Positions 15,883-24,044 of a DNA stretch of 30,697 nucleotides are shown piece after piece. The stretch is from UBA8346 sp050260935. Lineage in GTDB: Bacteria; Bacillota; UBA4882; UBA8346. Within the stretch, counting starts at the first letter, position 1. Each line of letters opens with the position of its first letter. Below the pieces are notes generated by a model that worked only from the letters and a program-made list of their open reading frames with translations, was not told the DNA's origin and ran no database searches. The DNA lies in assembly GCA_050260935.1 (NCBI GenBank), contig JBLNCU010000059.1, positions 1-30,697 of the forward strand, written 5' to 3'. The translations under genes were made by a program, and so were the position numbers.

Positions 15883-17126
15883 CTTTGGAGAGCCGGATTT
15901 TCAGTGACCGGCGGCATTTCGGCCGCGTATTTAGTGGTAAACAACAAGGGAATTGCGGCATACATCGCCGCCGCCTTCACCAGTTCGCTCTTCCAGGTCT
16001 TTTCATTCGGAGCGTGGGCTTGATCTTCATGCCCCGGACCAAAACCGATGCAAGGGATGGCGTATTTACCCATAATAGAGACTCCATTAGTGGAGAAAGT
16101 CCATTTATCAAGGACCGGTTCACTACGGAAAAGGCCTTGATAGGCTTCGAGAAGCGTCCGGCAGACCGGATGGCCCTCTTCAATAAACCAGGTTGGAAAA
16201 TAGGACTCACTGGGATAAACTAGTCCGGTATATGAGGCCCTTTCGTATTGATATAAAGTTACTTCAGCTTCTGCTGCTTTTACAGCCGGCAGGTTACGAA
16301 TCTGCCCCAGGGCCAATTCCTTGTCTTCACCCGCCGTCAACCGGCGATCAATGGAGATCCAGCAACTATCGGCCACGGCGCAGCGCGAGGGTGAAGTAAA
16401 AAATATTTCAGAAACGGTTAAACTGCCTTTGCCCAGGAAGGGATGGGTAGCGAGGTTTTCATGCAAAGCCCGGAGTTCGGTCAGGATGGGAGCCATTTTA
16501 TAAATGGCGTTGTCTCCCCTCTCCGGCGCTGAACCGTGGCAACTGACACCCTGGACCGTCACCTTAATCTCCATCCTGCCCCTATGGCCCCTGTAAATGT
16601 TACAGGAGGTGGGTTCGGTAATCACCACAAATTCCGGCCTTATTTTTGTTTCCTGGATAATATACCGCCAGCACAAACCGTCACAGTCCTCTTCCTGAAC
16701 CGAACCCGTGATCAACAAGGTAAAATCCCCTTCCAAGTAGAGATCTTTGATGATTTTACCCGCATAAACCATGGAGACCATTCCCCCGATCTGATCACTG
16801 GCTCCCCGGCCCATGATGATTTCTTCATCTTCATAACCCTTATAGGGATCGCACTGCCATAATTTGATATTGCCGACTCCCACTGTATCCACATGAGCGT
16901 CCATAGCTATCAGATGCTTGCCATGGCCCAAGTATCCAAGAATGTTCCCCAGGGGATCGATATCCACTCTGTCGAAACCTACGGCCTCCATTTCCTGCTT
17001 GATTCGTTGAACGACCTTTGCTTCATGGGCGCTTTCTCCGGGTATGGCGATTAGATCTCTGAGAAATTTAGACATCTCCGGTTTATACTTTTCGGCCGCG
17101 GCTAAAATTTTGCTAAAATCCATCAT
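15879..17126 (-). CDS. ygeY: YgeY-family M20 metallohydrolase
   Basis: This 415-residue zinc hydrolase of the M20 (ArgE/DapE) type matches YgeY closely along its length. Metal ligands are visible in MDAHVDTVG, GRGASDQIGG, QEEDCDG, TEPT and HAPNEKTWK. YgeY is a marker of selenium/purine gene clusters and probably cleaves an acyl, carbamoyl or ureido group from an amino-acid-like intermediate; the exact substrate is not settled. The frame starts at ATG 17141, within the TAATG that ends the upstream gene, but the GGGGGA site lies about seven bases before tandem ATGs at 17126/17123, which fit the E. coli N-terminus better. Confidence 0.92.
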   Translation of the reverse strand: MMDFSKILAAAEKYKPEMSKFLRDLIAIPGESAHEAKVVQRIKQEMEAVGFDRVDIDPLGNILGYLGHGKHLIAMDAHVDTVGVGNIKLWQCDPYKGYEDEEIIMGRGASDQIGGMVSMVYAGKIIKDLYLEGDFTLLITGSVQEEDCDGLCWRYIIQETKIRPEFVVITEPTSCNIYRGHRGRMEIKVTVQGVSCHGSAPERGDNAIYKMAPILTELRALHENLATHPFLGKGSLTVSEIFFTSPSRCAVADSCWISIDRRLTAGEDKELALGQIRNLPAVKAAEAEVTLYQYERASYTGLVYPSESYFPTWFIEEGHPVCRTLLEAYQGLFRSEPVLDKWTFSTNGVSIMGKYAIPCIGFGPGHEDQAHAPNEKTWKSELVKAAAMYAAIPLLFTTKYAAEMPPVTENPALQR

Positions 17127-17140
17127 TGCCAGTTCCCCCA

Positions 17141-18373
17141 TTATCCTAGATGCTTCCTGACCTCTTCAAGGTCGGGAGCGATTAATACCGGTTTTCCAGC
17201 GGCCAGAGTCGCGCTTTTAATATCTTTAAGTCCGCTTCCGGTGATAATACTGACGACTCTCTCATCGCCGGAGAACATCTTAAGTTTATTCATTTTAACA
17301 ATTCCGGCCATACCGGCGACCCCGGCCGGCTCACCGAAAATGCCGGTTTTTTGGGCCAGCAAATTCATTGCCTCCAAGATCTCCTCATCGCTGACATCGA
17401 TCATCCATCCTTGGGACTCATTAACGGCTTTCAGAGCCTTGATCCCGTTTCTGGGGATGCCTACCGATATACTGTCGGCAATGGTTTCCGGTTTTTGATA
17501 ATTAAATCGGGAAGTCTTTTTATTAAAAGCCCGGGTCACCGGATTGGATTTGGCCGCCTGAACTCCTACCATCTTTGGAAGCCGGTCGATCAAGCCAAGT
17601 AGATAACATTCCTTAAATCCTTTCCAGACCCCAGCTATGGTGCAGCCGTCCCCGACTGCCACTACCGCTATATCCGGCGCCTTCCAACCCGCTTGTTCAC
17701 AGATTTCGTAAGCCACCGTCTTTTTGCCCTCCACCAAGTAAGGATTTATGGCGCAACTCCGGTTATACCAGCCAAATTCGGCCGCGGCCTTGAAGCAAAT
17801 CTCCACCGCTACATCATAAGTTTCTTTTACTAGAAAAACATGGGAACCGTAGATCAAAAGCTGAGTAACCTTGGCCTCGGGCGCGGTCTCCGGTACGAAA
17901 ATATAGGTTTCAATTCCGGCGCTGGCCGCAAATCCGGATAAAGAAGAGGCGGCATTGCCGGTTGAGGCGGCGCAAACAATTTCATACCCCAATTCAACCG
18001 CCTTGGCGACCCCGATCGCGCTGGCCCTGTCTTTGAGGGAAGCGGTGGGATTCCGGGAATCATCCTTTATAAACAGACTTTTTAACCCCGTCTCCCGGGA
18101 AAATTTGCTGGTTTCGTAAAACGGCGTCCACCCGACTTGCAGCGGTTGAATGCCTTGCAGATCATCGATGGGTATGGCCGGAAGATAGCGCCACAATGAA
18201 TAATCGGCGTTACGATGGAAATACCGGCGGGTCAGTGTCTTTTTGATATTGTCATAATCGAGGAGAACATCAAGTATCCCTTCAATACCACAATCACTGC
18301 AGGTGTAAAGAGCCTCGGATTCTTGATATTCCCGGCCGCACTTGACGCATTTCAGTTTAACAACCTTCCCCAA
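17141..18373 (-). CDS. Threonine-synthase-like PLP enzyme (fold type II)
   Basis: This 410-residue protein has an N-terminal zinc-ribbon (Cys9, Cys12, Cys25, Cys28) and a fold-type-II PLP domain with Lys114 in NPTASLKDRAS as the likely Schiff-base lysine. STGNAASS binds the cofactor phosphate region, and the C-terminal GIFGEPAGVAG segment is typical of threonine synthases. The start is TTG 18373, with AAAGGAGAG upstream, because no ATG or GTG fits. In this setting a catabolic reaction such as ammonia elimination or beta/gamma replacement on a purine-derived amino acid is more likely than threonine biosynthesis, but this is inference. It occupies the approximate place of ygeX (diaminopropionate ammonia-lyase), which it is not. 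Confidence 0.82.
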   Translation of the reverse strand: MGKVVKLKCVKCGREYQESEALYTCSDCGIEGILDVLLDYDNIKKTLTRRYFHRNADYSLWRYLPAIPIDDLQGIQPLQVGWTPFYETSKFSRETGLKSLFIKDDSRNPTASLKDRASAIGVAKAVELGYEIVCAASTGNAASSLSGFAASAGIETYIFVPETAPEAKVTQLLIYGSHVFLVKETYDVAVEICFKAAAEFGWYNRSCAINPYLVEGKKTVAYEICEQAGWKAPDIAVVAVGDGCTIAGVWKGFKECYLLGLIDRLPKMVGVQAAKSNPVTRAFNKKTSRFNYQKPETIADSISVGIPRNGIKALKAVNESQGWMIDVSDEEILEAMNLLAQKTGIFGEPAGVAGMAGIVKMNKLKMFSGDERVVSIITGSGLKDIKSATLAAGKPVLIAPDLEEVRKHLG

Positions 18374-18478
18374 TGGCTTTACTCTCCTTTTCCGTCTATT
18401 TAGAGAGTTATCAACGTGCCCGTCTCGCCCTTTAAAGCTTCAACAGCTTACTCCTCCAAGGATGTTATGATAGCCTGT

Positions 18479-19864
18479 TTACCGGGTGTCTTGGCGAACA
18501 TCATTACGCCGGGATATGATTTTTTGGTCGTAATCCGCCACTTTACTATATTCGTTCTCCCAAAATTCCGGGGTTCTCATGCTGTCCAAATATTTTTGGG
18601 TATATCCGAAAGGCAGCCAGTCTTCCTCCTTTTGCCTGAACAATTGTTCCTTCTTCTCTTGCCGGCGGAAATCGAAAACATTTTCTTCGCCAACACCGTG
18701 GAAGATATCTTTGACCCAACGTTCGAGGACAAAACCGGTGGTCTCTAGGTATCTTCGATCTAAATCCTCCAATACCGAATGGTACCGGTCAAAGCTGTCG
18801 GTGGCTATGGTCACCACGTTGTCATCCGGTCCCAGCCTCAAATATTTGGCCATCTTAATCGCGCCTAAAATATTGCATATTCCGGAAACTCCGAACAATT
18901 CCCGCATCCCCTCAGCCTCTTTTGGAGCCACCCCTAATTTGACCAGTATTCCCGGAGCATCATGAATGACTTTCAATGCTTTGACACAGTCGTCACCATA
19001 AATCAGCGTTACAAAATCCGTAGTTAAAACATTATGAATCAAAGTGCACATCTTGTCGCCGATTCCCTCGATCCGGTGCTGGCCGCGGCCGCCATTGGCC
19101 AAGGTAGAGCACTCGTACGGTTCTAAGGCGGCGACCTTGCACTCCGGGAAGGATTTCTTGATAGCGTCACCGGCGGCAATCGTTCCCGCCGAACCCGGGG
19201 CCGAACAAAAGGCGGCTATTCTTCCGTTGCCGACCCCTTTGACTGCTTCAACCGCCGAATTACCGGTGACATGCCGGTGAAAACGGTAGTTGGAGAAGAG
19301 CTCAAACTGGGCCAATGGTTTGTTACGGGGATTCTTTTTCAACTCATAAGTCCGTTGCAAGGTCAGTATCACATCCGATTCTGTTCCCGGAGTGAGATCC
19401 AATTCGGCGCCATATTTCCGGATCCGCTCATACCTTTCTTTGCTCATGTTATCCGGCATTATGACCACTGCTTTATATCCCATCAGGTTGCAGATATAGG
19501 AGACTCCAATGCCGAAATTACCGGTTGATGGGCCCAAGATGGTATGCTCACCGGGGATAATCTCCCCGTCAACACAGCCTTCGATTAAGGTCGCGTAAGC
19601 CGGCCCAACCTTATGGGAGCCTGAGGGAAAGTCTTTGCCCAGCAAAACAACGATATTGGCCTCCACTCCGGTCAATTCCTTAGGCAGAATTAACTTGCGA
19701 ACTTTGTTCTCCCAGTCCTTCCAGGTGATATTGAACAAATTAATAGGGTCCAGTTCGTTTTGGGACAGAGCTTTTAGAGCCTTGCTCCGGATCGCGGGAT
19801 CCATGGTCTCCGGGTGCAGCATCTCTTCATAGGTCGGGCCGAACGGAATTTTCGGTGGAATCAT
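18479..19864 (-). CDS. PLP-dependent enzyme, cysteine-synthase/threonine-dehydratase superfamily
   Basis: This 461-residue fold-type-II PLP enzyme has its likely cofactor lysine in PSGSHKVGPAY (Lys85) and a substrate/cofactor loop GPSTGNFGIGVS. A glycine-rich stretch SAPGSAGTIAAGDA follows. Compared with ordinary cysteine synthases (about 310) it is long, with an extra C-terminal region of about 80 charged residues. ATG 19864 is preferred over ATG 19873, which sits directly on the AGGAG site with no spacing. It is not recognisable as YgeX. A lyase or replacement reaction on an amino-acid-like purine breakdown product is plausible, but the substrate cannot be told. A 105-base gap separates it from the next gene. 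Confidence 0.8.
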   Translation of the reverse strand: MIPPKIPFGPTYEEMLHPETMDPAIRSKALKALSQNELDPINLFNITWKDWENKVRKLILPKELTGVEANIVVLLGKDFPSGSHKVGPAYATLIEGCVDGEIIPGEHTILGPSTGNFGIGVSYICNLMGYKAVVIMPDNMSKERYERIRKYGAELDLTPGTESDVILTLQRTYELKKNPRNKPLAQFELFSNYRFHRHVTGNSAVEAVKGVGNGRIAAFCSAPGSAGTIAAGDAIKKSFPECKVAALEPYECSTLANGGRGQHRIEGIGDKMCTLIHNVLTTDFVTLIYGDDCVKALKVIHDAPGILVKLGVAPKEAEGMRELFGVSGICNILGAIKMAKYLRLGPDDNVVTIATDSFDRYHSVLEDLDRRYLETTGFVLERWVKDIFHGVGEENVFDFRRQEKKEQLFRQKEEDWLPFGYTQKYLDSMRTPEFWENEYSKVADYDQKIISRRNDVRQDTR

Positions 19865-19876
19865 TCTTTTCATCTC

Positions 19877-20467
19877 CTAATTTTGATCGTTCCCCGTCAA
19901 ACTAAGAATCAGCTTTTCGGCGACTGTAAAATATTCATCCAAATCAAACTTCCCTTCATCAATCAAGTATTGCATCGAAGCCCCCATCAACAAAGAAACC
20001 ATTAGAAAAGGAAGCATCTCCAGAGTTCGCGAGTCCACATTTTCTCCAAATTCAGCTTGATTGAGAACCGCTTGAATATCATGGCGCCAGATATCGAAAG
20101 TTTTTTGAAAAGTCGCCCGGATCTCCGGATTAACCGTTCCTTGAACCCAGTAGTCAAATTGAACGTAATCAAGCTTCTTATCGTTGAGAATCACCGCTTC
20201 CTTTTCGGAGAAGATGGCATGAAGATTTTCCCGGAAAGATTTATGTTGTAAATCCACTACTTTCTGCCGGTTGGCTGAAAACCAGTCCTGAATTTCATCT
20301 AAAAGGGCTATTAACAGGTCGTTCTTGGTGGGGAAATAATAATGCAAATTGGATTGGGTCATATCCGCTTCCTTGGCGATCAAACGCATCCGGGTGCCGC
20401 TAATCTTCTCTCTGGCTATGACCTCCAAGGTGGCTTCCAGGATCTTTCTACTGATTTCTTTGGTCAT
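19877..20467 (-). CDS. TetR/AcrR-family transcriptional regulator
   Basis: This 196-residue regulator has an N-terminal TetR helix-turn-helix (about residues 24-55, with MRLIAKEADMTQSNLHYYFPTKNDLL) and an all-helical ligand-binding C-terminal domain. It lies inside the operon between ygeW and the PLP gene. Its GAGGT ribosome binding site overlaps the ygeW stop, and ATG is the start. A self-contained guess is that it senses a purine breakdown intermediate and controls this locus. The 16-bp palindrome at 21764-21779, before ygeW, is a candidate operator. Confidence 0.9.
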   Translation of the reverse strand: MTKEISRKILEATLEVIAREKISGTRMRLIAKEADMTQSNLHYYFPTKNDLLIALLDEIQDWFSANRQKVVDLQHKSFRENLHAIFSEKEAVILNDKKLDYVQFDYWVQGTVNPEIRATFQKTFDIWRHDIQAVLNQAEFGENVDSRTLEMLPFLMVSLLMGASMQYLIDEGKFDLDEYFTVAEKLILSLTGNDQN

Positions 20468-20476
20468 ATTAATACC

Positions 20477-21676
20477 TCAACTATGATTCCGAAAGCGTTT
20501 GCTGTTTCCTTTGATTAGTGAATTCAAGGTTCCAGCCGGATCCGGCACTTTGCTTAGGAAAATCATCGCCGCAATTATATAAGGTTTATATCCGGCCTGT
20601 TGGTAAAGGGGCACCCGGTAACGGTCGAAGACCGACGCCGCCACCTCGCCCCGCCCACAGCTTACACCGGTAATATCAGCCGGCAGACAATGCAGGTAAA
20701 GGCCGCGGCTGTTTTTGGTGATTTTCATCATCTCCTCGGTGCATTCCCAATCCTGGTGCCGGGCGTTCTCAGCCAACAGTTCATTTTCCAAAGCCTTGAT
20801 GCCGTCACAATCGCCGGCCCCGTATAAGGCGGTCCTTTTTTCCATGGCGGCGTATGGCGCCCAACTCTTCGGGTAGACCATATTGGCATCTTTAAAGGCT
20901 TCTTCCATCGAATGAGTCCGGCTGAACTTTCCGCCGCTGGCCGCAGCGTTATTCATGGCAATTTCCATCACTTCCGGCAGCAGATCGTAACCTTCAGGGT
21001 AAGCCAGTGACACTTCCATTCCCATCCTGGTCATCAAGGCGATAACACCCTGGGGAACCGAAAGCGGCTTTCCGTAGCTCGGAGAATAAGCCCAGGATAC
21101 GGCGATTTTTTTACCTTTAAGCTGCTCGGCTCCGCCGAAATGGTGAATCAAATGCAACAGATCAGCCAGGCATTGGGTGGGATGGTCGATGTCGCATTGG
21201 AGATTCACTAAAGTCGGCCGTTGCTCCAAAATTCCTTCTTCGTATCCCTGCTGAACCGCGGCCGCCACTTTCCGCATATAAGTATTGCCTTTTCCGATAT
21301 ACATATCATCTCTGATACCGATAACATCAGCCATAAATGAAATCATATTGGCTGTTTCCCGGATGGTTTCCCCATGGGCGATCTGGGATTTGCCTTCATC
21401 AAAATCCTGAACTGCGAGTCCGAGCAAGTTGGCGGCGCTGGCAAAACTAAACCTGGTCCGGGTGGAATTGTCCCGGAAGATCGACACCGCCAGCCCGCTG
21501 TCGAATAACCGCGCCGAGATATTGTCCTTTCTCATCAGACGCAGGATATCGGCGACTGTAAATACGCTCTGAAGTTCAGTCGCAGTCTTTTCCCAGGTCA
21601 ATAAAAAATCCCGGTTATACATGTTTGAAAGAGGTAAATGCGCCAATTCTTCAATCAACTGCTTGATCTCAGCCAT
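20477..21676 (-). CDS. ygeW: YgeW, knotted-type carbamoyltransferase
   Basis: This 399-residue protein has the aspartate/ornithine carbamoyltransferase fold signatures: the carbamoyl-phosphate loop STRTRFSF at 71-78, DIDHPTQCLADL, and HCLPADITG near the end. Length and pattern match E. coli YgeW (about 396), a catabolic, knotted transcarbamoylase. In a fermentative pathway it would run in the phosphorolytic direction and yield carbamoyl phosphate for ATP synthesis; the second substrate is unknown. ATG 21676 follows AAAAAGGAG with seven-base spacing. A candidate promoter and palindrome lie in the 131 bases upstream. Confidence 0.92.
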   Translation of the reverse strand: MAEIKQLIEELAHLPLSNMYNRDFLLTWEKTATELQSVFTVADILRLMRKDNISARLFDSGLAVSIFRDNSTRTRFSFASAANLLGLAVQDFDEGKSQIAHGETIRETANMISFMADVIGIRDDMYIGKGNTYMRKVAAAVQQGYEEGILEQRPTLVNLQCDIDHPTQCLADLLHLIHHFGGAEQLKGKKIAVSWAYSPSYGKPLSVPQGVIALMTRMGMEVSLAYPEGYDLLPEVMEIAMNNAAASGGKFSRTHSMEEAFKDANMVYPKSWAPYAAMEKRTALYGAGDCDGIKALENELLAENARHQDWECTEEMMKITKNSRGLYLHCLPADITGVSCGRGEVAASVFDRYRVPLYQQAGYKPYIIAAMIFLSKVPDPAGTLNSLIKGNSKRFRNHS

Positions 21677-21748
21677 TTAACCGCTCCTTTTTACCTGTAT
21701 TTTAGAATGTGTTACAATGAGCTTCATTAACTTATGGGCTTTTTCGGG

Positions 21749-21777
21749 AATGTATTTAATTTGGATTGATTAATCAA
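21749..21777 (-). promoter_or_regulatory. Candidate sigma-70-type promoter before ygeW
   Basis: On the minus strand TTGATT (21777-21772) and TACATT (21754-21749) are separated by 17 bases. The -10 matches four of six consensus positions. The -35 lies inside the 16-bp palindrome, so a bound regulator would block it. The transcript would start about 65 bases before the ygeW ATG. Support is sequence pattern only. Confidence 0.35.
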
Positions 21778-21779
21778 TC
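21764..21779. promoter_or_regulatory. Perfect 16-bp palindrome, candidate TetR-family operator
   Basis: The sequence GATTGATTAATCAATC is a perfect 16-bp palindrome in the gap between the end of hyuA and the start of ygeW. TetR-family operators are commonly palindromes of about this size, and a TetR gene lies one gene downstream. It overlaps the -35 of the candidate promoter. It is not followed by a T-run, so it does not look like a terminator. Confidence 0.45.
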
Positions 21780-21807
21780 TAATGGCTTTGCAATCATCCC
21801 GGTATTT

Positions 21808-23195
21808 CTAAAACAGGGAAGTCGGCTTATGATCAACCTTCCGTCCGCGGCGGTGAATGAAACGTCCCCAACCAGGCTCACCGGTAAACTCGCCATCTTT
21901 GAATATCAACCGGCCGCGGGAGAAGGTCATTACCGGGTAACCTTGAAGTTCAAGCCCTTCCCAAATCGTATAATCCACCTTGGAGTGCATATTCTTCCGG
22001 GAAACCGTAAACCGGCGCCCGGGATCATAAATTACAATATCGGCGTCGCTGCCTACGGCGATAGTCCCCTTTTCGGGCGCGCAGCCGAATATTTGGGCAA
22101 CGTTGAAAGAGCAGACTTCAACCGCTTGCTGAAAAGAATCAAACCCTGATTGGCCGCGCTCAACATATAAGGATATATATTTTCAATCCCCATGCACCCG
22201 TTGGGGATTTTACTAAAATCAGCCCGGCCCAGGTCTTTTTCGAATGATTGAAAAGGGCAGTGGTCAGTGGCCACTGTGACTATATCGCCCCGGCGAATCC
22301 CGTCCCATAATGCTTTCCGGCTCTCCGGGCCCTTAATCGGCGGCGAACAGACAAAGTTCCGCCCGTCTTCGCGCCGGTAGACCTCATTGGTAAAATGCAA
22401 ATACTGCGGGCAAGTCTCGGCCAAGATTTCATGGCCCTCATCCCGCGTTTGGGTTACAGCGGCCAAACCCTCCCGGCAAGCCAAATGAACAATATATAAG
22501 GGAGCGTTGAAGGCCTTAGCCAGGTGAATTGCTCTCTTAACCGCTTCGGCCTCCACAAATTCGGGGCGGCTTTCATAATGGTGCCAAGCTGAGGTTTTTC
22601 CCTCCGCCAGCAGCCTGGTTATCCTCCGGTCGATTAAATAAGGATTCTCAGCGTGAACGGCGATTAAGGCCCCTGCTTCTTTCGACTTTTCTAGCGCTTC
22701 GGCCAACACACCGTCATCGACCATCAGGCCTTTATAAACCATATACAGCTTAAAGCTTGGGACGCCGTAGGCCACCGATTTTTCAAATTCTGCCAGGACT
22801 GCCGGTGTCAGATCGGTTATGGCTGTATGAAAAGCAAAGTCAATACAGGCTTGGGGCTGAAAAACTTTTCTCCGCTCTTCAACGGCTTCGACAAGTCTCT
22901 GGCCTTTCCTTTGAACCGCGAAGTCGAATACCGTGGTCACTCCGCCGCAAGCCGCCGCCCGGGTCCCTGATTCGCAACTGTCGGCGGAGATTAATGAACC
23001 GACCGCCGTCTCCAAATGAACATGGGCATCAAGCGCCCCCGGTAAAACATATTTGCCAGAGGCATCAATCACTTCAGAACCGGGGAATTGCAAATCCCGC
23101 CCGATAGTTATGATTTTGCCGTCTTGGATGGCCAGATCGGCCTGATACGTTTCGACAGCGGTAATAATTGTCCCGTTTTTAATGACCAAATCCAT
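21808..23195 (-). pseudogene. hyuA: HyuA, dihydropyrimidinase/hydantoinase-like amidohydrolase, interrupted by a frameshift
   Basis: The protein is a cyclic-amidase of the dihydropyrimidinase family, expected to open hydantoin-like or ureide rings. Metal-site features are DAHVH at 56-60, the carboxylated lysine Lys149 (SFKLYMVYKG), AVHAEN, IVHLAC and ATDHCPF. The open frame stops after 380 residues at 22053, and from residue 352 the sequence no longer resembles the family. Adding one base near 22136-22143 (after Gly351) restores a frame reading AVEVCSFNVAQIFG and GSDADIVIYDP, then running to a TAG at 21808. The restored protein is 462 residues, as in E. coli HyuA (461). All upstream catalytic residues are intact; the lost part is the C-terminal ~110 residues. 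It may be a real lesion or a sequencing error. GGAGG lies eight bases before ATG. Confidence 0.88.
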
Positions 23196-23227
23196 TTAGT
23201 AAACCTCCGTGAATGAAAAGATTCCCC

Positions 23228-24016
23228 CTATACTTCCCGCAGCGATAATCCGGTCTTTCCATGCCGGATTTTTAGTATTTCCGCTAAGATACTGACGGCG
23301 ATCTCTTCCGGCGTTTCGGAACCGATATCCAAGCCCACCGGAGCATAAATTGCCTGGAGGCGCTCCTTGGAGACGCCTTCTTTTTTGAGAAGTTCGGCGA
23401 TCGACGCCACCTTATGTTTGCTGCCGATCATCCCGATATAAGCGGCATCGGTGTCGATGACCGCCCGTAACGCCTGTAGATCGGCATCGTTAGTGGCAAT
23501 GACAATGTAGGAATCCTGGTCGATCCGCAACCTGGAGATGGCTGTTTGCAGATTATGATCACAGAAAATTTCCGCCGCCATCGGGTATTTTTCAGGGTTG
23601 GCAAATTCGGCCCGGTTGTCGACTATTACTAATTTATAATCCAGCAATGCCACCAGCTTAGCAACGGCCAATCCAACGTGCCCGGCGCCAATCATGATAA
23701 TTTTGGGTTTCGCTGCCACCACCTCAATCGAGATCGTCATTCTGCCACCGCAAAACATCTCAATTCCATCGGCAGCCTCATTATCCAACGTGTACTCGAC
23801 AACCTTGGAGCAGTCCTCACGGATAGCCACAGTTGCCTCGCGAATGACGAATAACTCGGCCAACCCTCCCCCAATGGTCCCCAAGGTCGTTCCATCGCTT
23901 TTGATAATCATTTTGGCAGTCTTCCGGGGAGTGGAACCTTTAACCGCAATAATAGTGGCAATCGCAAAAGCCGCTCCCCCATCCACCAACTTGCCTGCTT
24001 CCGAATAGAGGTTCAT
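23228..24016 (-). CDS. xdhC: XdhC/CoxI-family molybdoenzyme maturation protein
   Basis: This 262-residue protein has the XdhC N-terminal domain (VKGSTPRKTAKMII, then GTIGGGLAE and MFCGGRMTISIE) and a C-terminal Rossmann domain (IGAGHVGLAVAKL near 109, VDNR and ATNDADLQALR). Characterised XdhC proteins bind the Mo cofactor and help its sulfuration before insertion into xanthine dehydrogenase. The ATG has GGAGG six bases upstream. Here it sits between the MoeA-like gene and hyuA and could serve both hydroxylases. YqeB-type proteins of selenium-dependent hydroxylase clusters are also related to this group, but this protein looks like XdhC. Confidence 0.9.
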   Translation of the reverse strand: MNLYSEAGKLVDGGAAFAIATIIAVKGSTPRKTAKMIIKSDGTTLGTIGGGLAELFVIREATVAIREDCSKVVEYTLDNEAADGIEMFCGGRMTISIEVVAAKPKIIMIGAGHVGLAVAKLVALLDYKLVIVDNRAEFANPEKYPMAAEIFCDHNLQTAISRLRIDQDSYIVIATNDADLQALRAVIDTDAAYIGMIGSKHKVASIAELLKKEGVSKERLQAIYAPVGLDIGSETPEEIAVSILAEILKIRHGKTGLSLREV

Positions 24017-24044
24017 TAGTTTCCTCCGTTATAAATGCTTAATA

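Noticed and set aside
18435..18449. Hairpin AAGCT-GTTGA-AGCTT as a terminator between the two PLP genes
   Set aside because: The stem is only five base pairs and no T-run follows on the minus strand.
17141..19864. Either PLP enzyme as diaminopropionate ammonia-lyase (YgeX)
   Set aside because: Neither shows the YgeX lysine region or overall pattern; one has a threonine-synthase zinc ribbon and the other a PSGSHKVGPAY lysine motif.
21766..22149. Plus-strand frame of 127 codons opposite the end of hyuA
   Set aside because: The minus-strand sequence here reads as the conserved C-terminus of HyuA once the frameshift is corrected, so the plus frame is a shadow.
22053..23195. hyuA as an intact 380-residue gene
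   Set aside because: The last ~29 residues do not fit the family, whereas the other frame continues the family sequence to 21808.
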